DNA of 64,000 nucleotides from Chanos chanos (taxonomy: Eukaryota > Chordata > Actinopteri > Gonorynchiformes > Chanidae). Made by a program: the position numbers and the translations under genes. The DNA lies in contig NC_044503.1 in assembly GCF_902362185.1 (NCBI RefSeq), positions 13,300,457 through 13,364,456 of the forward strand. The letters are read 5' to 3'. Position 1 is the first letter of the stretch. Each line of letters opens with the position of its first letter. The notes beneath the pieces were generated by a model, which did not search any database, had not been told where the DNA came from, and was given only the letters and a program-made list of their open reading frames with translations. This document shows positions 35,801-47,709 of the stretch, piece by piece.

Positions 35801-36208
35801 TACAACTATCCCTGCAGCAGGTAATTTGTTTTTAACTTAATGAGTTTAACACTCCCCCACACCCGTCCCAAGCTCATAACCATGACGACTGTTACCCTTA
35901 GTGCTTGTTGCTATTCGTGGCGAAGTTTTATATTCCGAGATGATGCCCTGTAGCCCTGGCTAAGATCTAAATTCCACATCTTTGATGTTTGTGTTTAAAA
36001 GGCACGAGGGAGGAGATTAAGCCTGGAGGAGAAGCTTAGGAGGAGAGACTACGAGGTGGAGATCCTGAAGAAACAGCTGTGTCAGACAGAACAGGAGCTA
36101 CGCACCGTGGCCTCCCAGCTTGCTCAGCAGAAGCGGCTGGAACAGGAGACGCAAAAACAAAAGGAGCCCAAACACAAGCAGAGTGTAGAGCTCATAGAAG
36201 CCCAGTGA
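19196..36208 (+). CDS. fhad1: FHAD1: forkhead-associated phosphopeptide-binding domain protein 1
   Basis: 28 coding exons: 19196-19291, 19498-19704, 20067-20232, 20429-20523, 20950-21174, 21520-21643, 22103-22233, 22387-22464, 23209-23313, 23687-23794, 24058-24126, 24284-24415, 24608-24803, 25095-25162, 25300-25398, 25534-25623, 26576-26942, 27215-27308, 28662-28768, 29311-29470, 29577-29697, 30701-30851, 31162-31259, 31624-31719, 31933-32159, 32563-32749, 34997-35077 and 36002-36208. All have GT-AG sites and compatible phases; total 3885 nt, 1294 aa (human about 1400). Residues 1-100 form an FHA domain (TVGRNKDSDLCLQ, DDRHAVIEW, NTAHGTYVND), then a Pro/Ser-rich linker, then a coiled coil to the C-terminus. 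Exon 25 (LKHLPAGERERLASLRQRDL) matches the human FHAD1 C-terminal region well. The start was chosen because it opens the FHA fold directly, as in the human protein. The role is poorly known; expression in ciliated cells and testis is reported for mammals. The FHA phosphate-contact Ser and Asn are changed (see findings). Confidence 0.93.
22474..22854 (+). mobile_element. tRNA-derived SINE (DANA/V-SINE style) in FHAD1 intron 8
   Basis: The head GCACGGTGGTGCAGTGGGT is followed by GGTTCGACTCC (pol III B-box-like), then the fish SINE body (GTGTGGAGTTTGCATGTTCT, GGGTTTCCTCCGGGAGCTCC, GATGGACTGGCGAC, GCTGGGATAGGCTCCAGCAC) and a GAGT/GAAT-rich tail. An 8-bp target duplication TGGGCATG flanks it (22466-22473 and 22855-22862). 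It begins 9 nt after the exon 8 boundary. Confidence 0.88.
23127..23201. repeat. (GT)n run against the FHAD1 exon 9 acceptor
   Basis: A GT-rich tract with one short interruption, ending about 7 nt before the acceptor AG at 23207-23208. Confidence 0.9.
24815..25086. repeat. Two pentanucleotide microsatellites in FHAD1 intron 13
   Basis: (TAGAA)n at about 24815-24868 and (CTTTT)n at about 24990-25028 and 25058-25086. The second runs almost to the exon 14 acceptor at 25094 and supplies its polypyrimidine tract. Confidence 0.9.
25820..26488. mobile_element. Tigger/pogo-like non-autonomous DNA transposon (669 bp) in FHAD1 intron 16
   Basis: It starts CAGTCGGCCCTCCACATTCG and ends, on the other strand, CAGTCGCCCCTCCACATTTG; TA flanks it at 25818-25819 and 26489-26490. 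The terminal sequence is the Tigger/pogo type familiar from mammalian Tigger MITEs. No transposase frame is visible inside. Confidence 0.82.
27309..28661 (+). other. FHAD1 intron 18
   Basis: 1.35 kb with no gene. It contains a 58-bp segment (28087-28144) repeated in intron 21, a GT run near 28200-28220 and a local direct repeat near 28267-28335 (CTTTGTTTTTGCC and ACCCATTATTAAGC, twice). Confidence 0.6.
28087..28144 (+). repeat. 58-bp dispersed repeat, copy 1 (FHAD1 intron 18)
   Basis: It starts TGCGGTTTAGAAAAGTCTAG and continues through GAACAGATGTTC and GTAGAGACTT to CTGTCC. The second copy is at 30271-30328 in intron 21. Family unknown. Confidence 0.7.
30271..30328 (+). repeat. 58-bp dispersed repeat, copy 2 (FHAD1 intron 21)
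   Basis: Same segment as 28087-28144 with a few substitutions, in the same orientation; the flanks are unrelated. Confidence 0.7.
31764..31839. repeat. (GT)n microsatellite, about 76 bp, in FHAD1 intron 24
   Basis: Long uninterrupted GT tract. A second, shorter tract (about 31910-31930) ends directly in the acceptor of exon 25. Confidence 0.95.
34209..34509 (-). mobile_element. tRNA-derived SINE, second copy, minus strand
   Basis: Read on the minus strand it begins GGGCGGCACAGTAGCGCTGT and passes through the same body blocks as the copy at 22474-22854 (GATGGACTGGTGACCTGTCC, GGGATAGGCTCCAGCACCCC) to a GAAT tail at 34209-34240. It is more diverged than the intron 8 copy. It starts 10 nt after the 3' end of the tRNA-Tyr gene. 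Confidence 0.82.
34519..34605 (-). tRNA. tRNA-Tyr (anticodon GTA) with a 14-nt intron
   Basis: The minus strand reads CCTTCGATAGCTCAGTTGG at the 5' end and CGAATCCGGCTCGAAGGA at the 3' end, so the acceptor stem pairs fully (CCTTCGA with TCGAAGG). The anticodon arm holds CTGTAG, then about 14 nt of intron, then ATCCTTAGG, the position of introns in eukaryotic tRNA-Tyr genes. With the intron removed it is 73 nt and nearly identical to vertebrate tRNA-Tyr. The A box (TAGCTCAGTTGG) and B box (GGTTCGAATCC) are intact. A run TTTT at 34510-34513 (minus strand) can end pol III transcription. It lies antisense inside FHAD1 intron 26. Confidence 0.93.
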
Positions 36209-36819
36209 TGGCCAGTATTAGTCAAACTCGCCCTCTGAACAATCAGCATTCAGAGTGTGCCGTCTGGCATGACAAACAGGATGGAGACCAAAACAATTGA
36301 TGAAAACAGTCAACCAAACAATCAACAAAAACCCGCCATCAAAATAATTGATTGGCCGGGAAATTGGAGTTTACTCTGATTTATTAATTACTCCCATACC
36401 ATGTTAAGGTGTTTTAAAGGTGTCTGACGTGGGGGTTTTTTTGGGGGGGGTGTTTTTGTCTTTTGTTTTTTGTTGGGGTTTTTTTTTTTTTTTTTGAGAA
36501 AATATTCTAGTATTTTTTTTAATCTGGCTGATGGACATTGGAGTGGTAGGCCATGAAAAGACACACCAGCCATGAACACGCATACATGATTAATATTTTC
36601 TGTTTTTCATGCTTCAGTTAGCACTTGCCTAGTTAGTTGTCATTAATTTGAACTATATTTGAATCTGTAATGAAGAACCAGTGGATGCACCTAAAAATAA
36701 CTTCAGCGGTGTCTTGGAATTAACATTTACATTTATGCATTTACTCGATGATTTTATCCAAAGCCACTTAGAGAAAGGCAGAATACAAGCCAAGCACGTA
36801 GGAAAACAGCATCGTCCCT

Positions 36820-36869
<50 letters not shown>

Positions 36870-37673
36870 AATTGCGCCACAGAGACCATGGCTCGCATGG
36901 AAGTAACAGTCAGACTGAGCACTAGTTGGTGCACATGTATGAGCCGTGTCTTTCACACACACATACACATCACACACACATACAAATTACACACACTAAC
37001 AGGATTCTCAAGGCTGTCTGTGCTTATTTTTGCAGAAAGTATCTCTCTTCTGTCGTGTTGTTATGAAATGACCTGTACTTGCAATAAATCAGTGTCTAGG
37101 AATTCTGACACGACTTTGAACTCATCATACATGACATCAGTTGTTGTTTCTAAAGCATAACTTAAATTTCTACCCTTCCCGTATAAATGCCTTTTATCTG
37201 GAGACATCTACATCATGTCTAAATGTGGAGTTATGGTATTCTATAATGTTGTCTTGCAGTCAAAGTCATTAAAGCAGCGTTTTATGTTTACCATAGGCCA
37301 TTAATGTTTTTTGTTCAGTTGTCTGTTTGTCTGTCTGTCTGTCTGTTTGTTTGTTCTTTGCACTGCATGACCTTGAATTGAATGACCTTGTCATTCACTT
37401 ATGATTGATACACTTATGGTACTCTTTTATTTCCCAACCCGACAACAGAACGAGAGTATTTTCCAATTGATAATAGGAAATTAAAAATAGAAGGCATCCA
37501 TAATCCATTGTCCCTACTCTCTCTCTCTCTCTCTCACTCTGTTCTGTGTAGCATTCAGCCTGCGAGGTCATTGCAGTGTGTTATCACAGTGTGCCGGCAG
37601 AAAAGCTGATTCATTCATCATAGCCCAGGCCTCACAGCACATGCCGTCACAGACAGAACCACGTGAGAGAGAG

Positions 37674-37704
<31 letters not shown>

Positions 37705-37713
37705 GAGAGAGAG

Positions 37714-37751
<38 letters not shown>

Positions 37752-38036
37752 GTAGCAAGTGTATGAATCCATCTATGCATGTGTGTGTGTGTGTATCTGT
37801 GTGTGTGAGGTCCTCTCACATCATCTTTTGCGTCAGAGTGAGTCTGTGCGTACAGGCATGTGGGTGCGCATACATATGTATATAAACACTGTATGGGCAG
37901 GTTTGTGAGAGGTAGAGAGCTCTGTGCTTGAACATCTGTCAAAATGATGTTTGTTTATCCTGTGTTAATTTACAGATGTAACTCCCCTCTTTCTTTTCTT
38001 CTATTTGCAGCAGTTTCCGTAGTGAGAGTTTTAGTC

Positions 38037-38093
<57 letters not shown>

Positions 38094-39835
38094 TGTTCTC
38101 AACATAGGGCCATCTTCCTCAGTGACCCAGATCTGTCCTCTCTGAGCTCAGAAACAGATGGTGATTATATTTCATATGTTACATTTAGGCCAATTATTCT
38201 GTCATTCTGTCAAGCTAGGTTACCTCTCTACCAACAGAGCTTCAACTCCTAGAGACTGGATGCAGAGTTAATCAACCATTGTTTACTCGACTACAAACCA
38301 AACAGGGCAACAAGTCACCAGGCGCACAGTGTTATCCATTCACTCACCCATTCAGCAACTCTCTGACTTTTAACAGTTGTTATGGATCATTATATTCCAT
38401 TTACTATGGTGTGAGGATGACTTGCATATAATGAGTCAAACGATTTTGTATCCCCATTAAGTTGTCTTGAAGTGAAACAAAGATAAATATTCGATTTGAC
38501 CAAACATATTTTATATTTTTTGTGTGAGTGCCTCTTGAATCAGTGTTGTGATTTTGTATGCATTTGTGTTATCCATTAATAAAAGGTCAAAATATATATA
38601 GAGACTTTCATTCAGTATCAGATTTGTCTCTCAGTTTTTGGTATGTTACTTTAAAAGCTCCATCTTCAAAAAGAAGAACACAGAAATTATACAATATTTC
38701 AAAAACTAACATCCATTCACATAATACTTATTCTCTGCGTGATGGTGTTAGTATGTGCCCGGCCCCTTTCTGTTGCAGAATCCTCCTTTTTGTCTGTGTT
38801 TCTCCATACATGGTGAGAATGCAGGTAGATGGGGTGTTGAGTGACTATACAGCCCCTCCCCTCGACAGACTTCAGGGGGCTCGTGAAAAAAAGGAGAGAC
38901 AGAAGCTTTGTGTGAGTCACGAATCAGCCTCTAAAGCTCAGATGACTTGGTCAAGCAATCTGCTTTCATCTCACATAGACAAATACATATTGATTATACT
39001 GTAGGTAGAAACAACAACAACAATGACAATAACAATGCACACACATAAAGACATATAAACAAACATGAATTTTAGATTTAATCTACCCTTTTGATGACAT
39101 GAAACTAATTACTGTAATGATTTATCCTTAAGACTTGTAGACAACTTCTTCACTCAACAGTTACAAATGAATGCCACTGTAGACATATATGGACAATTTA
39201 GACAGTGTCATTTTTGATATGTAAACCATGTCTACACTTCGCAGCGAGCCTGTGTATGCACCTACATATTTATTTACGCGTGTCGGAGAGAGAGAGAGAG
39301 AGGGAGACCCGGTTAAAGAAATGTTAAATCTGTTAACCTTATTTGTTTTATGCAAATTATAGCTTTATTGTCTATATTTGCATACAGAGGTATTTGAAGC
39401 GAGTTAAAATCCATTATGAAAGTCAGATATAACCGTGGAGCTACTCTGAATACATTGACCGTTCAATTTCAGTATAATCATATTTTCAGAAAAAATAAAC
39501 GAGAAGTCCGGTTCTTACATTCGGCGCGTCCCTTTAATAGGCGTGGCGTATAAGAACTGGTGAACTGCGTGTTCACGTTATTGAAGCTCCACCGACTGGA
39601 CATAAGCAGCAGAGAGTAGCGCGCTGTCTATTTGAATCATTGAGGGTGACTTCACTTGCTGAACCGTGATATTACGTCCATATTTTGTATTTTCAGACAC
39701 ATAGTAGAAATTCATATTCATATTTCGGCACTAAACTGTCAGTGGCATATGGAACGTGGGTTTGGCAATTTTCTATGTTTTTATTCCGTTTTATCTGTCG
39801 AGTAGTTAGCCAGTGTTTGAAATAACATCACAGAA
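36209..39835 (+). other. Intergenic region FHAD1 to EFHD2
   Basis: Holds the FHAD1 3' untranslated region (candidate AATAAA at 37083-37088), the tRNA-Asn-headed SINE, (GTCT)n at 37319-37350, CA/GA tracts at 37677-37748 and (GT)n at 38039-38091. The last 300 bp are the EFHD2 5' region. No further coding sequence is supported. Confidence 0.6.
36725..36887 (-). mobile_element. SINE with a tRNA-Asn(GTT)-like head
   Basis: On the minus strand 36886-36813 is a 74-nt cloverleaf (GTCTCTGTGGCGCAATTGG at the 5' end, CTGTTAACC anticodon arm, CCCACCCAGGGACG at the 3' end) almost identical to vertebrate tRNA-Asn. It is followed by GGCTTTGGATAAAATCATCG and AAATGCATAAATGTAAATG, the tail module of common fish SINEs, so it is best read as a SINE. 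A genuine tRNA-Asn gene followed by an old repeat cannot be excluded. Confidence 0.65.
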
Positions 39836-41798
39836 ATGGCCACAGACGAGCTGTCATCGAAGCTTAACCGTCGCCTCAAGATTGAGGAGGGCGCAGAAAG
39901 TCCCGTTGCCCTGGATGGGGCGCACGAAAACGGAGACCACGAGAAACCGGCCACAGCGAATGCCGACTCCGAGTTGGGAGCTAAGCTGATGCGTCGTGGG
40001 GAGTTGAACGAAGGTGTGGGTGAACAACAGCAGCCCAGCATGAAAGTCTTCAACCCTTATACCGAGTTTAAGGAATTCTCCCGAAAGCAAATTAAAGACA
40101 TGGAGAAAATGTTCAAGCAGTAAGTACCTCGTACATCATCATTACTCTGTCAGCTCAACCGGGTTGTGTTAATGGCTCAAACGTCAAATTGGTAGCAAGT
40201 CAGAGGTCAAACCAGTCTTAAGGCAGCTTTTAAGTATGGCTTGAGCATACAGTCGAATTTCAGCATCATGGATGTAAGCGATGTATTTACTTAATTAGTG
40301 TTTAAATACTACCAGACAAGCGTTGCAATGGGCATTAAATGCTCCCGTTGACATTTCTAACCGCAACAAATACCTAAAAATGACTACTTTTTTTACACAC
40401 TTAATGTGTAATCACTTTGTTCAGAATACGATAATATTCGGACCATATCTATAAAAGTTGCCTATTGTATAGTCTCTTGTTTCACCCTGCAAAGAACAGT
40501 CGCATTTAACCTTTTTGAAAGCGGTTTTGAAAACAACTGCAATTGTTTCATGTGTCCAAGACATAACCACAGCCCCACCCCAGTCTTTTTCTTCCTCTTA
40601 TTGCCTTTGGCATCAAGTTTTATATAGATCTGGTCTATAAGATCACACCTTTCTACTTTCTCAGAGTTTACACTGCTAGCTAACTACACATATCAGCTGA
40701 CATTGCATCGAAATTGCATGCAATTTCTTTTTGTAGTTCCGGCAGAGTTATACAAAGAGCCTGACTCTACAAGGAGTCTAACTCCTTTTCTCTCTCTCTC
40801 TCTCTCACACACACATACAAACCCACAAAACATAGAGACACCTACACCTCAGCCATCACAAGAACTAAATGGATTTGGGCCATGGCAGATTACTCTCATT
40901 TCAACAATGTCGTTCAATGGGAACCAGCTTTAACATTTTCCTCGCGTTCCATCACCCTGATTTGTGTCCAAAAGCATTTCATGGTCATTGTATACTGTCC
41001 CAGTGGACTTGGAATGGTGACAGAGGCCTTTATGTTTGACTAATTCCAGCCACAGAACTGAGACTTAGGGCCGCAAGCTTTTGAGGGCAATAGGGAGGTT
41101 TTTTTTTTCCCCCTCTCTTTGTCAGTCATGCCAGGGCTATGTCCCCAATTCTCCTGGACACTGGGTGAGTATGCCTGGCATTCTGGTGCCAACACAGTGA
41201 CAGGTTCACTTTCACAAAGACTGGGTGCCGTGGTAGCCAGGCTCTGGCCGAACAAGCCCGGACAGAGGAAGTGTCGACCTTCTCTTCTCTAGTTCTCCAA
41301 ACCCACAGCTAAACAAAAGACCCAATGTAGTATCCAGGACAATCAAGTAAAAACAATAGCCAAACTGTAGAGGGAAACTTTAGCAAAGTTTTTTTTTTTC
41401 TCACAGAACTACCCTGGTACCACTGGCTGGGTTTCACATCCAACCTTTAAATAACAAATCCACTGATTTGATAAGTCGCTAATTACCAAAATGGTTTATT
41501 CGGACAGGGTGTAGTAATCAGCTGTTATTGATGCTATGTGAAATTTTGGCTAAAGATATGTTTAAGACCATTCTGCCTTCTGTTGTAGACATGCACATTT
41601 GTCAGTGTCGCAGTATTTTTGTTTTACTCAAGACAAAAGATGGTGCTTTTGAAAGCCCCTTTGGAACACGGTAAAATTGAAAATTGATTTAATCAGCTGA
41701 CACCATCAGCAGTTTGTATCCACAATGGCAGTTTCATTTCAGAGCCAGCTGCTTCGAAGGCCTACGTTCATGCTGACAATACAAAGTAGTATGGGAAC

Positions 41799-41857
<59 letters not shown>

Positions 41858-44800
41858 CTTCTCCTTTCCCTCTCCTCCTCTTTTCTCTTTCTCTCACTCT
41901 CTCTTCCACCCTTCCTCTGTCTCTTTCAGTTATTGTTTTATTCCATTCATTTTTGATTATTTGCACAGAGAGTTGCACGATAAAATCAGGACTGTTGGCT
42001 CAGGTGCTAAGCTGAAGCCTCTCTGTATAATTGTTCCCTACGGGCTCTTCCTGTCCTATGATGAATGAGCTATAAGACCTACTGTTCCCAGAACTGGTAA
42101 AGCCTCCAAAAAAATGTACGTTGTCATGAGAAATGCCCTTCATCCGGGTGATGTAACATCCTCCGTCATCTGTGACAAAACAACTGATAAACATTCTCGC
42201 TGCAAATAATCTGAATTTCATAGATCAAAGCCCTTTAGTTTTGTACATTATGTACCCTACATCACTGCAGCCAGCAACACTATTGGGCAGTTGAGTACAG
42301 CATCTCAGAGAGAATAGCACCATTTGGTTATTCATGTGTTTTAGGGCTTGATGTGGAGACCCCTTTTTCATCCCTCTTGTTTCTCTATGAAGAGGTAAAG
42401 CTGAAAATGACTTCAGGCGTTCATCCATGTCTTCAGTACATCAGCCCCTCTTTGATGATGATAAAATGGATCGCCTGAGGTAGTGTGAGAATAGACTTAG
42501 ACTGGTGTGACAGTTCCCTCTCTTTTGATACAGAGGAGAGAGCTCCCCTGGCTTCCCCCGTTACAGACAACACGACATCAGCCACATCAAAGCCCACCCC
42601 AGACGAAGTCGTGCAGGAATTTCGGATAGTCACAGCTATTGATGAGATGGATTTATTTGCTGGTTGTAAAACGGAGATGGCTGTTGGACTTGTGGTTTAA
42701 ACTGCAGAGGCAGTTAAAGATTAACAAGCGTTTTCTGTGCTGTCCCATTGTTGGGAAATGTTTTTGTGATAAGCTTGAGAGTGTGTTGAGTATATATCGT
42801 GTTGGTGAAAGGCACTCTCTCTCTTTCTTGCTCTGGAGCACTGTAGTGACTACCTGCCTTAGTTCTGCTCTGTCATGGCAAAATATATGTAAGAGTATGT
42901 TTCTTATGACGGATTTACGGCATTCACGCTCTGAAATGTGCTCATTGTTGTTGCCTGAGGTTATGAGAACAAGGACAAACATGGAGAGAAAATACACTTT
43001 TTAAGTAGAGGGGTAGAGTTGTGCAGTTATGCGATAGTTGTCTTCAGAAAGGTCGCACTTACTTCAGGTTGGATTATAGGTGAAATTTAAACCAGTATTG
43101 ATATTGATACACTAGACTGCAAATCCCTATGTTTTGAAGAGTAATGTGACACTGGTAGACAGAATCATTTGTAACTTCACTTTTCTCAGTCTATTTACAA
43201 AACAAAACCTTGTAGATAGCTTTTTTTTTTTTTTTTTTACACTGAAGGCCTAACTACTGCTAGTTTCGGCACAAGCATGTAACGGTTTGAGGTGTTTGTA
43301 CAGAAAAATACACACCATAAAGCAATAAAATGAAGGATTATCACGCATATTGAGAGTAAGTGACGTTTGACAGAAATTGCGCCTAAAACGGTTGCTGTGT
43401 TTTTAAAGTAGCCTAGCTCTGTTCTGACACAAAGAGAATGCTCTCTGCAGAAACCACAATCTGGCTTCAGCCCGTCTGATAGGAGGAATGCCGGCCACGG
43501 CCCTACCCACAGGCCGTTTTCAGTTAAAAGTTAGCCTCAAATTCTGGATTAGGATCACTTTCTTGGCCTAGTTCTTAGTCATGTTGACACTGGTAAAAGC
43601 TCAGAACCTCTTACTTTTGACTAGTGTCAATATTTCCAAGCCTGTAGTGGACCAGGGATTGAGTATTATAAATTACTGACAGCTTCTTAAGTCATTTTTG
43701 GGTCTTATGCTGTGCAAATCTAATGTTAGCTACTGCCATAGTCGCTGATGGCTGCTTATCTGTAAGGGACTCAGTAACTGTGTGTTGGTTATGACAGGGT
43801 TGGTTGTTCATTCATGTGGAGGACAACAATGAGTATTATTCTGTGTCCCTCATGTGATGGTTTGACTCACAATAACAGTATAAGTACACGTTTTGTATTG
43901 AGATGATCTGTGTGCACAAAGACTTGTTAGAGTAAGTTATCATTTCTATGCTCTGGCTATGTGGTGTAAGTAACAAAGAGGGTGTGCCTTTTTCTCGGGG
44001 ATTGTACTGAGATGGTGATTCTGTGGAAGTCATTTAAACCTACTGACCTTCCTAAGCAGGTTTAAGGCATAGATTATGTGATGAATGGTTAGTCGGCATA
44101 TAGTGCTTTTTTTTTTTCCTGCTTGCTGTACCTCAGAATTGCCCTACATGTTCTACATATTTGTAGCAACAGGGAGGCAGGTCCACACATGCTGTGCACT
44201 AATCTGAGGGAACTGTTTTCCTTTAGTTTACAGTAACCATCAGAGAACCGAGAGTCAAAGGAAATGATGGGCTCCTCTTTAATGACTGTGGAGGTCGTTA
44301 GCCTCCTTCAAAGTAGGGCCGAAGTCAACCTTCAAAAGCCCGGTGGAGTAAACCCAAAAATGTTGTTGATCCTGGTTTCAAGCGACGCCAAGGGTTTCAG
44401 TCTGTGGTTCGTGTCAAAGACGAGGCTGCATAATTACCCAAATGCTCTTGTCTTCTCGTCCCATGCTGGGCCCACGTCTCAGACAAAGGGCTTTTCTGGT
44501 CTTTAAGGGGTGTTCATGCTGGGTTGCCTCCGATAATGGGAGCTACGGAGGATAAGCACCATCACTCGGACTCTCGCTGAACTGTTATGTATCTGTGTGG
44601 ACAGTATTTCCTCCTAAAGATATAATCTTAAAGGTTTTGTAATATCTACCGCTTGACATAACTGTCTAATGGAAGTTTAGTCTGCAGAGTTCTAGCCCAC
44701 TTCACATGATGATCTAAATTTGTCAATCAATATAATTTTGGGGCGTCTTCAAAGCTTGGCTGAGAAGAATCTGAAATAATGCACTGGAGAATGGTTTGAT

Positions 44801-47672
44801 TGAGTTGTGATTAAAGTACTGTAATCGTCTCTCTTAGGAGAGTTTGCTCCTATCTCTAAATGAATGCGTTATCTCTTTCTCTCTCTCCTATGGGAATTAA
44901 AGGATGTGACTATTTCTGAATTGACTGTTTTCTCACCCTACCCCCAGCAGCCATGCTCCTCAGCTCTTTAATATTACGTGCACTGTAGGAAAGTTCTGGA
45001 ATGCTGTGGGAATGCTGTGGCTCTGGTTCTGTGAGTGGTCATCTTCCCAGTGGAACTTGGTCACCTCTGTTCCTTGCTTTCATTTCACCTGTCCGCAATG
45101 TTTCGCCAAGTAGCCTAACTGGGCATGTTTAAGGGAAAGGACAAAATCATCAGATATTCTGTTCCCTTTGCTCTCCGGCCCATGCTGGGAAGGTGTAACA
45201 TTGATATTTGTCCAAGTTTTGTCATACACATTACAACAGCTATTAATCACATCCTCAAATTGCTCTTTTCTCGTGCCTCTCACACAGATCCACACTCACA
45301 CCCACATATGAATCAGCAGGCTTGAATCACGGAGTGTGAGTCAGTGATGGAGAATGTGTGAAGAGTAGAGCTTGACCGCTGTGAATGTGCTTGGCTCATA
45401 TCTACGCCCAGCACACGCTTGGCCCTCTCTACCTCCGTATTCATAGCCTCCTTCTTCGGCCGCCCCACGCCGCCCAAAATGCCCAGGCCTGGGTTTTCTG
45501 ACGTACATATTGCCTGTGCTGTTAAAGCAGCTAAAAATAACCATTCTGGGCCAGTCTGTCCATGCCCATTGGCTGATCCTGGTTAGATTCTGCTTAAGCA
45601 CAAACAGTTGGTCACCTGGTCTGTAATCCTTATCGTATTCCTCCGCCCCTCCCGTCGGCACCGGCGACAGTAGGTCAGCTCAAATCCAGCCTCCCAGCAT
45701 CTCCAGCCCTCTGCCTTTTGATGAGCTACTCCTGCACTGGCGTAGGTAGGAGCTGTCTGGATAAAGGAAACTCTGTCAGGTCCAGTGAAGTGGCATTAGT
45801 GTGACCCATGCGAGGAGACAGTTTAAGAGGCCTCGTCCTGGGTAATTGTATTGTCCTTGCTTCTCAGCTCCCCTGGGCCTTTAATGGACTGCCCTGTTTC
45901 AGCTGAGGCTGTGTTAAGCTATCGTCTGATAGCAGTATGAAAGTGGAATCAGATAAAAACAACAGTGCACCAAACTTATGACTTCAGCAGGGCGCGTTTA
46001 TCACATGTGTTTAGCAGGGCTTGAACTCCATTATCTCTGTAATCAGGCTGGTGCATGTACCTTTGGACTTTGCAAATGAAATTAGCCAGTTAGTTACCTC
46101 TAGTATAAACGGACACTGAAAATAAGACCAAAGCCTTAATAAAACAGTAATACTGGCCATATTATGGAGAAGTATGTTTCACCATATCACCCACATACCA
46201 GGTAACTTTTTTCTTCCGAGGGCTGCTTTTATTGCATTTCGACACAGAACGCTCACTCTCCTTGAACTCTTATTGTACAGGGCTGGAGTCGCACTCCTCA
46301 CAGGTGTGTCAGAGCACAAACTGACTGAACTTTCAGTTTTGTCATGGCTATGTGGAGAATGTTGTGGAGTGTTGTAATCATCGAGGTCACAAAAGCCGGA
46401 TTTTCAGTCAGTGAAGTGGGACGGCTGGATCCTCCTTTTTTTTCTCATTAATGATCAACTTTCCTTTGAAGATAAGTCTAACAGAAGTAAACACCTGATC
46501 TAACTGGTTATGCTGTTACTCTGCCACTATCAGATAGTGCCATGAGAGACGATTCCAGTGTAAGAGCTTGCTGTTTAAAAGCATTTGTGGTTTAACTTCA
46601 TTGAAAAGCTTTTAGTGACTGTGGTCAGAGGTGTAAATGTGGACTAATTGCCACAGTTCACCATCGGTGAAATTGATTTATCTACTTGGATGTATCTTGT
46701 AACTTACCACGAAACTAAATCTGAAGTTAGAAGCAGAGTCTCTAGAGCCCCTTGTGCTTTTTACGTTTGATACAGGCCATGATTAGTTTAGAAGCTAAAG
46801 TGTATGAGTGAATGTCAGGGATATTGCCTTAAAGGGGCTTGAAAAGAAACTCCTGCCCATGTGGTGTGGCATAAAAAAAGTACATGCAAAAGCATCCTAA
46901 CTCTTTTTTTTTCCCCTTCACTATCTCACGTCATTTGTTGGCTTAGTACTGAAGCTTACGCGGCCTGGCACTCAGAGCAGCACATGGTTTTGTTTAGCTC
47001 GTAGCGGATGCTTGGACTCCTGATTCTGTGTAGCCTGCATCGATTGAGGAACCCAGCTTCCCATGACCCTTTTCCCCAGACGGGACGGTGAGGCTCTCTT
47101 TGCCTCACAGCGGGCTGCAAACACTGCTATCTTGTTTCCGGGGTTTATAAGCCTCTGAAACCGATTTCTCACACAAATTTGGTGAAATAAACTTAATTTT
47201 GTGCAATGGCACAAAGCAAGGTAAATCAGTTGTTCACCAGTTGTGCATGTGTTTCACATTCTGAAGAGACATGTTTTAGTCAGGTTGAGAATTGTTGGGT
47301 CTAAATTTTCTCTTTTTTTTTGTAATTTATGTCTACTTTTTCAAATATGTGGTGCATGAATATTAGTCTTTGCAAATACATTTTAGGTTTGTAACTTCAG
47401 CCCTCAACAGCTCTTCAGGCACTAAAACTTATTGTATTTGTAAAGAGACACCACACATGAACATGTGTCACCCTAAACCAAAGGAGGAATTGGGTACTCT
47501 TAGCCTGTTTACGTACAGCTTGAATTTTTATACTTTCAGTTTAATAATTACTCCTTTTGCCTTCTAAAATTAGACAATTTAACCTCCCTTTCTAAAGATC
47601 CAGTCTAGTATAAACATCAGATGTGGTTAACATCAACCATTTGAAGAACATGAGTAGAGTGCGTAGTCAGTA

Positions 47673-47709
<37 letters not shown>

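Noticed and set aside
36813-36886. Stand-alone tRNA-Asn gene
   Set aside because: The cloverleaf is good, but the SINE tail directly behind it makes a tRNA-derived SINE the simpler reading; kept as an alternative.
45341-45661. Open frame in EFHD2 intron 1 (minus strand)
   Set aside because: No domain, no splice support and no similarity recognised; the intron is GC-richer here, which lengthens frames by chance.
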